From the NCBI GenBank assembly GCA_946479615.1, contig CAMLGR010000073.1, forward strand, positions 1 through 23,083: a DNA stretch of 23,083 nt, read 5' to 3'. The DNA comes from an uncultured Bacteroidota bacterium (GTDB taxonomy: Bacteria > Bacteroidota > Bacteroidia > Chitinophagales > Chitinophagaceae). This document shows positions 21,310 to 23,083 of this stretch, one piece after another. Numbering within the stretch: the first letter of the stretch is position 1; each line of letters starts with the position of its first letter. The notes beneath the pieces were generated by a model. It searched no databases. It was not told where the DNA came from and saw only the letters and a program-made list of their open reading frames with translations. Both the position numbers and the translations under genes were made by a program.

Positions 21310-22662
21310 TCAGACAAACACCACTTTCGACGGGAACTTTGCCGCATAACTATTCACCAGGTTACTGATATACAGGTTTTCTTTATAAGGAGTAAGCAGG
21401 TCCTTTACCTGTTCGGCTGTTGATAATTGTGTGTTGGAAGGAATATATCCCATGCCATAGAATTTTCCTTTCCATACTAAAATGCAGGAGCGTTCATCCC
21501 TGCCCAATCCATCTTCTACGATGGCATAGGAAGGTTGCTCATTCAGGGATTGGATCGCCTGCTGCACTCTTTTATTATAAGAAGCAGGTTTGTCTTTTTG
21601 TTCACACGCACCCTGGCAGGAACCTTCGCAGGGACCTGCATAGGTTTGCAGGAAACAGAGTTTGGGGCAGAGATCAAACTCTTTGATCAATTTACGAAGT
21701 ATGGAATGACCCTCCGTCAAATAATGAAATGTACAGGCTGGTGTTAATTGTCTTTTATTTTTTTCAATAGCCAGCCGGTAATAGCCTTTCTGATCTTCAT
21801 ATAAAAAAATACCATAAGTATCTTCCCATCTTTTCTGTGAATGATTAAAGACCGGCCAGAGTTTTTTTATCTCTGTTGATTCTAAAATACTTGCCATCAG
21901 TTCCGTGGCGCAATCCTTAAACGAGATAGCATGTGTATGACGAAGGAAATTTTGTTTCTGCCGGCTCTGTGAATTATTACTGAAATGACTGTTGACCCTG
22001 TACCGCAGGTTCCTGGCTTTTCCTACATAAATGATCTTCCCTTTTTCATTATGAAAATAATAGACACCGGGAGTATACGGTAGCTTTTCAAAATGCTCTT
22101 TCGGTACATTGGGTGGTAATACCTGTTCTTTGGAATCACGGATCAGACTTTTGCGTATAAATTCATCTTTATCATTTTTTAATAACAAGGCAAAGACCTT
22201 TACGGTCGCATCCGTATCACCACCGGCGCGGTGCTGGTTCTGTATCGTAATGCCCAATGAATGACAAAGTTTTCCCAGGCTGTAGGAAGGAAGGCCCGGA
22301 ATGATCTTGCGGCTTAGCCGAACGGTACAAAGTCTTTTGGCATTGAATTCGAATCCTGCAGCAGCCAGTGATGCCTTGATGAAAGAGTAATCGAAATTTA
22401 CATTGTGCGCGATAAATATCTTATCGTGTAAAATATCGTATACCTGTTGAGCGATATCTTCAAATACAGGCGCCTGCTTCACCATTTCATCGGTAATACC
22501 TGTCATCGATTGAATAAAAGAAGGGATGGGCTGCAGCGGATTGACCAGTGTTTCGAATTTTTCCACTACTTTGTCGCCATCAAAAACCTGTATGGATATT
22601 TCGGTAATACCATTGGCAGCGGCGTACGAACCTGTTGTCTCTATATCTACTATCGCATACAT
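21310..22662 (-). CDS. DEDDh exonuclease fused to a GIY-YIG (UvrC/Cho-like) nuclease
   Basis: A 450-residue predicted DNA-processing protein. Residues 1-165 form a DnaQ-like 3'-5' exonuclease: D6 and E8 in VDIETTG, D91 in NVNFDY, and H144 with D149 in HRAGGD. Residues about 196-280 form a GIY-YIG nuclease: GVYYF at 199-203, YVGKARNLRYRV at 212-223, and a glutamate-Asn end (LESTEIKKLWPVFN). A cysteine group follows at C332, C336, C345, C349 and C353, resembling the Cys cluster after the nuclease in UvrC-like proteins. It lacks the UvrC C-terminal endonuclease and HhH parts. A role in repair is likely, but its substrate is unknown. ATG 22662 was chosen because the longer reading start at 22740 would overlap the divergent methyltransferase gene and adds no domain. 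Confidence 0.9.
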   Translation of the reverse strand: MYAIVDIETTGSYAAANGITEISIQVFDGDKVVEKFETLVNPLQPIPSFIQSMTGITDEMVKQAPVFEDIAQQVYDILHDKIFIAHNVNFDYSFIKASLAAAGFEFNAKRLCTVRLSRKIIPGLPSYSLGKLCHSLGITIQNQHRAGGDTDATVKVFALLLKNDKDEFIRKSLIRDSKEQVLPPNVPKEHFEKLPYTPGVYYFHNEKGKIIYVGKARNLRYRVNSHFSNNSQSRQKQNFLRHTHAISFKDCATELMASILESTEIKKLWPVFNHSQKRWEDTYGIFLYEDQKGYYRLAIEKNKRQLTPACTFHYLTEGHSILRKLIKEFDLCPKLCFLQTYAGPCEGSCQGACEQKDKPASYNKRVQQAIQSLNEQPSYAIVEDGLGRDERSCILVWKGKFYGMGYIPSNTQLSTAEQVKDLLTPYKENLYISNLVNSYAAKFPSKVVFV

Positions 22663-22696
22663 AAACGGACAACTAATTTCGTGAAATTTGCTGTAA

Positions 22697-23083
22697 ATGA
22701 GTGAATCAAAAACAGTAATGTTTAAAAATAGATTGACCAAAGTGTTCCGCCACCTTGGTAAAGCGGCTAAGCGCCAACAGGTAAGCTGTTTCCGGGTCTA
22801 TGATCATGATCTGCCGGAATTTCCTTTATGCATTGAATTTTATGGAGATAACCTATACGTGGCGGAATACCGTCGCCAGCATGGCATGCCGGAAGAGGCG
22901 CATGATGAATGGATGCAGCAAAGCCTGCAGGTGATCAGTGAAGTGCTGAATGTGACTAGCGATAACATCTTTTTAAAACTGAGGCAACGAAAACCGGGCC
23001 GCCTGGGGCAATACCAGAAGACCGGTAATATTCAGCATGAGTTTACGATAACTGAAAACGGGTTATCGTTTATCGTAAACCTT
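22697..23083 (+). CDS. Class I SAM-dependent methyltransferase, RlmK-like, 5' part only
   Basis: The first 129 codons of a gene that runs off the window end. An in-frame TAA at 22694 fixes the start at ATG 22697, or at ATG 22718. The segments NRLTKVFRHLGKAAKRQ, CFRVYDHDLPEFPLCIEFY, VAEYRR and LKLRQRKPGRLGQYQK match the N-terminal part of the 23S rRNA m7G2069 methyltransferase domain (RlmK), which in Escherichia coli is the C-terminal half of RlmKL. Starting directly at this domain suggests a stand-alone RlmK-type enzyme. The SAM-binding core lies beyond the window. Only 34 bp separate its start from the divergent exonuclease gene. Confidence 0.85.
   Translation, partial: MSESKTVMFKNRLTKVFRHLGKAAKRQQVSCFRVYDHDLPEFPLCIEFYGDNLYVAEYRRQHGMPEEAHDEWMQQSLQVISEVLNVTSDNIFLKLRQRKPGRLGQYQKTGNIQHEFTITENGLSFIVNL

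Noticed and set aside
22663..22740. Longer N-terminus for the exonuclease/GIY-YIG protein
   Set aside because: It would overlap the divergent methyltransferase start and adds no recognisable domain; the exonuclease motif begins right after ATG 22662.

Overview
The window looks like chromosomal DNA of a Bacteroidota bacterium, most likely Chitinophagaceae or a close relative. This rests on gene content, on exported proteins whose signal peptides end in Ala-Gln, on weak or absent Shine-Dalgarno sequences, and on several matches to the Bacteroidota -7 promoter box TAnnTTTG. No plasmid, phage or transposase gene is visible. Eighteen protein genes are supported, the last one cut by the window end. 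No rRNA, tRNA or CRISPR array was found.

Left part (1-9499): a 121-bp tandem repeat (2.3 copies) runs up to a membrane-anchored metallo-beta-lactamase-fold hydrolase. Next come three closely spaced secreted esterases or deacetylases on the + strand: a sialate O-acetylesterase family protein, a CE15 glucuronoyl-esterase-like protein and a CE4-like polysaccharide deacetylase. A convergent small lipoprotein follows, then a large secreted GH2 glycosidase. Together these look like a small deacylation and hydrolysis locus for a plant-type glycan such as acetylated glucuronoxylan, without SusC/SusD genes in view. The substrate is inference.

Middle (9500-13828): a 523-bp non-coding stretch with a clear hairpin terminator, then a cupin protein, accA (fatty acid synthesis), dapA (lysine and diaminopimelate synthesis), and a secreted esterase with an N-terminal CBM48-like domain. 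The cupin-accA and accA-dapA intergenic regions hold strong hairpins that are not ordinary terminators.

Right part (13911-23083): on the minus strand are RNase Z, a fructosamine-kinase-family protein and a STAS protein that has lost the phosphorylatable serine. clpC is divergent from STAS and ends at a textbook terminator. cmk follows, convergent with a secreted FKBP-type prolyl isomerase. A 591-bp gap is packed with inverted repeats and one compact multi-hairpin element. The window closes with an exonuclease/GIY-YIG fusion, divergent from the start of an RlmK-like rRNA methyltransferase gene.

The most unusual feature is not a protein system. It is the number of unrelated intergenic repeat families sharing one plan (short purine-rich words arranged as long inverted repeats) that sit at transcription-unit borders. 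The best examples are a perfect 37-bp inverted repeat at 19141-19257, a perfect 40-bp one at 21189-21285, and the multi-hairpin element at 20981-21100. I see no clear defence, secretion or biosynthetic system that would count as new.
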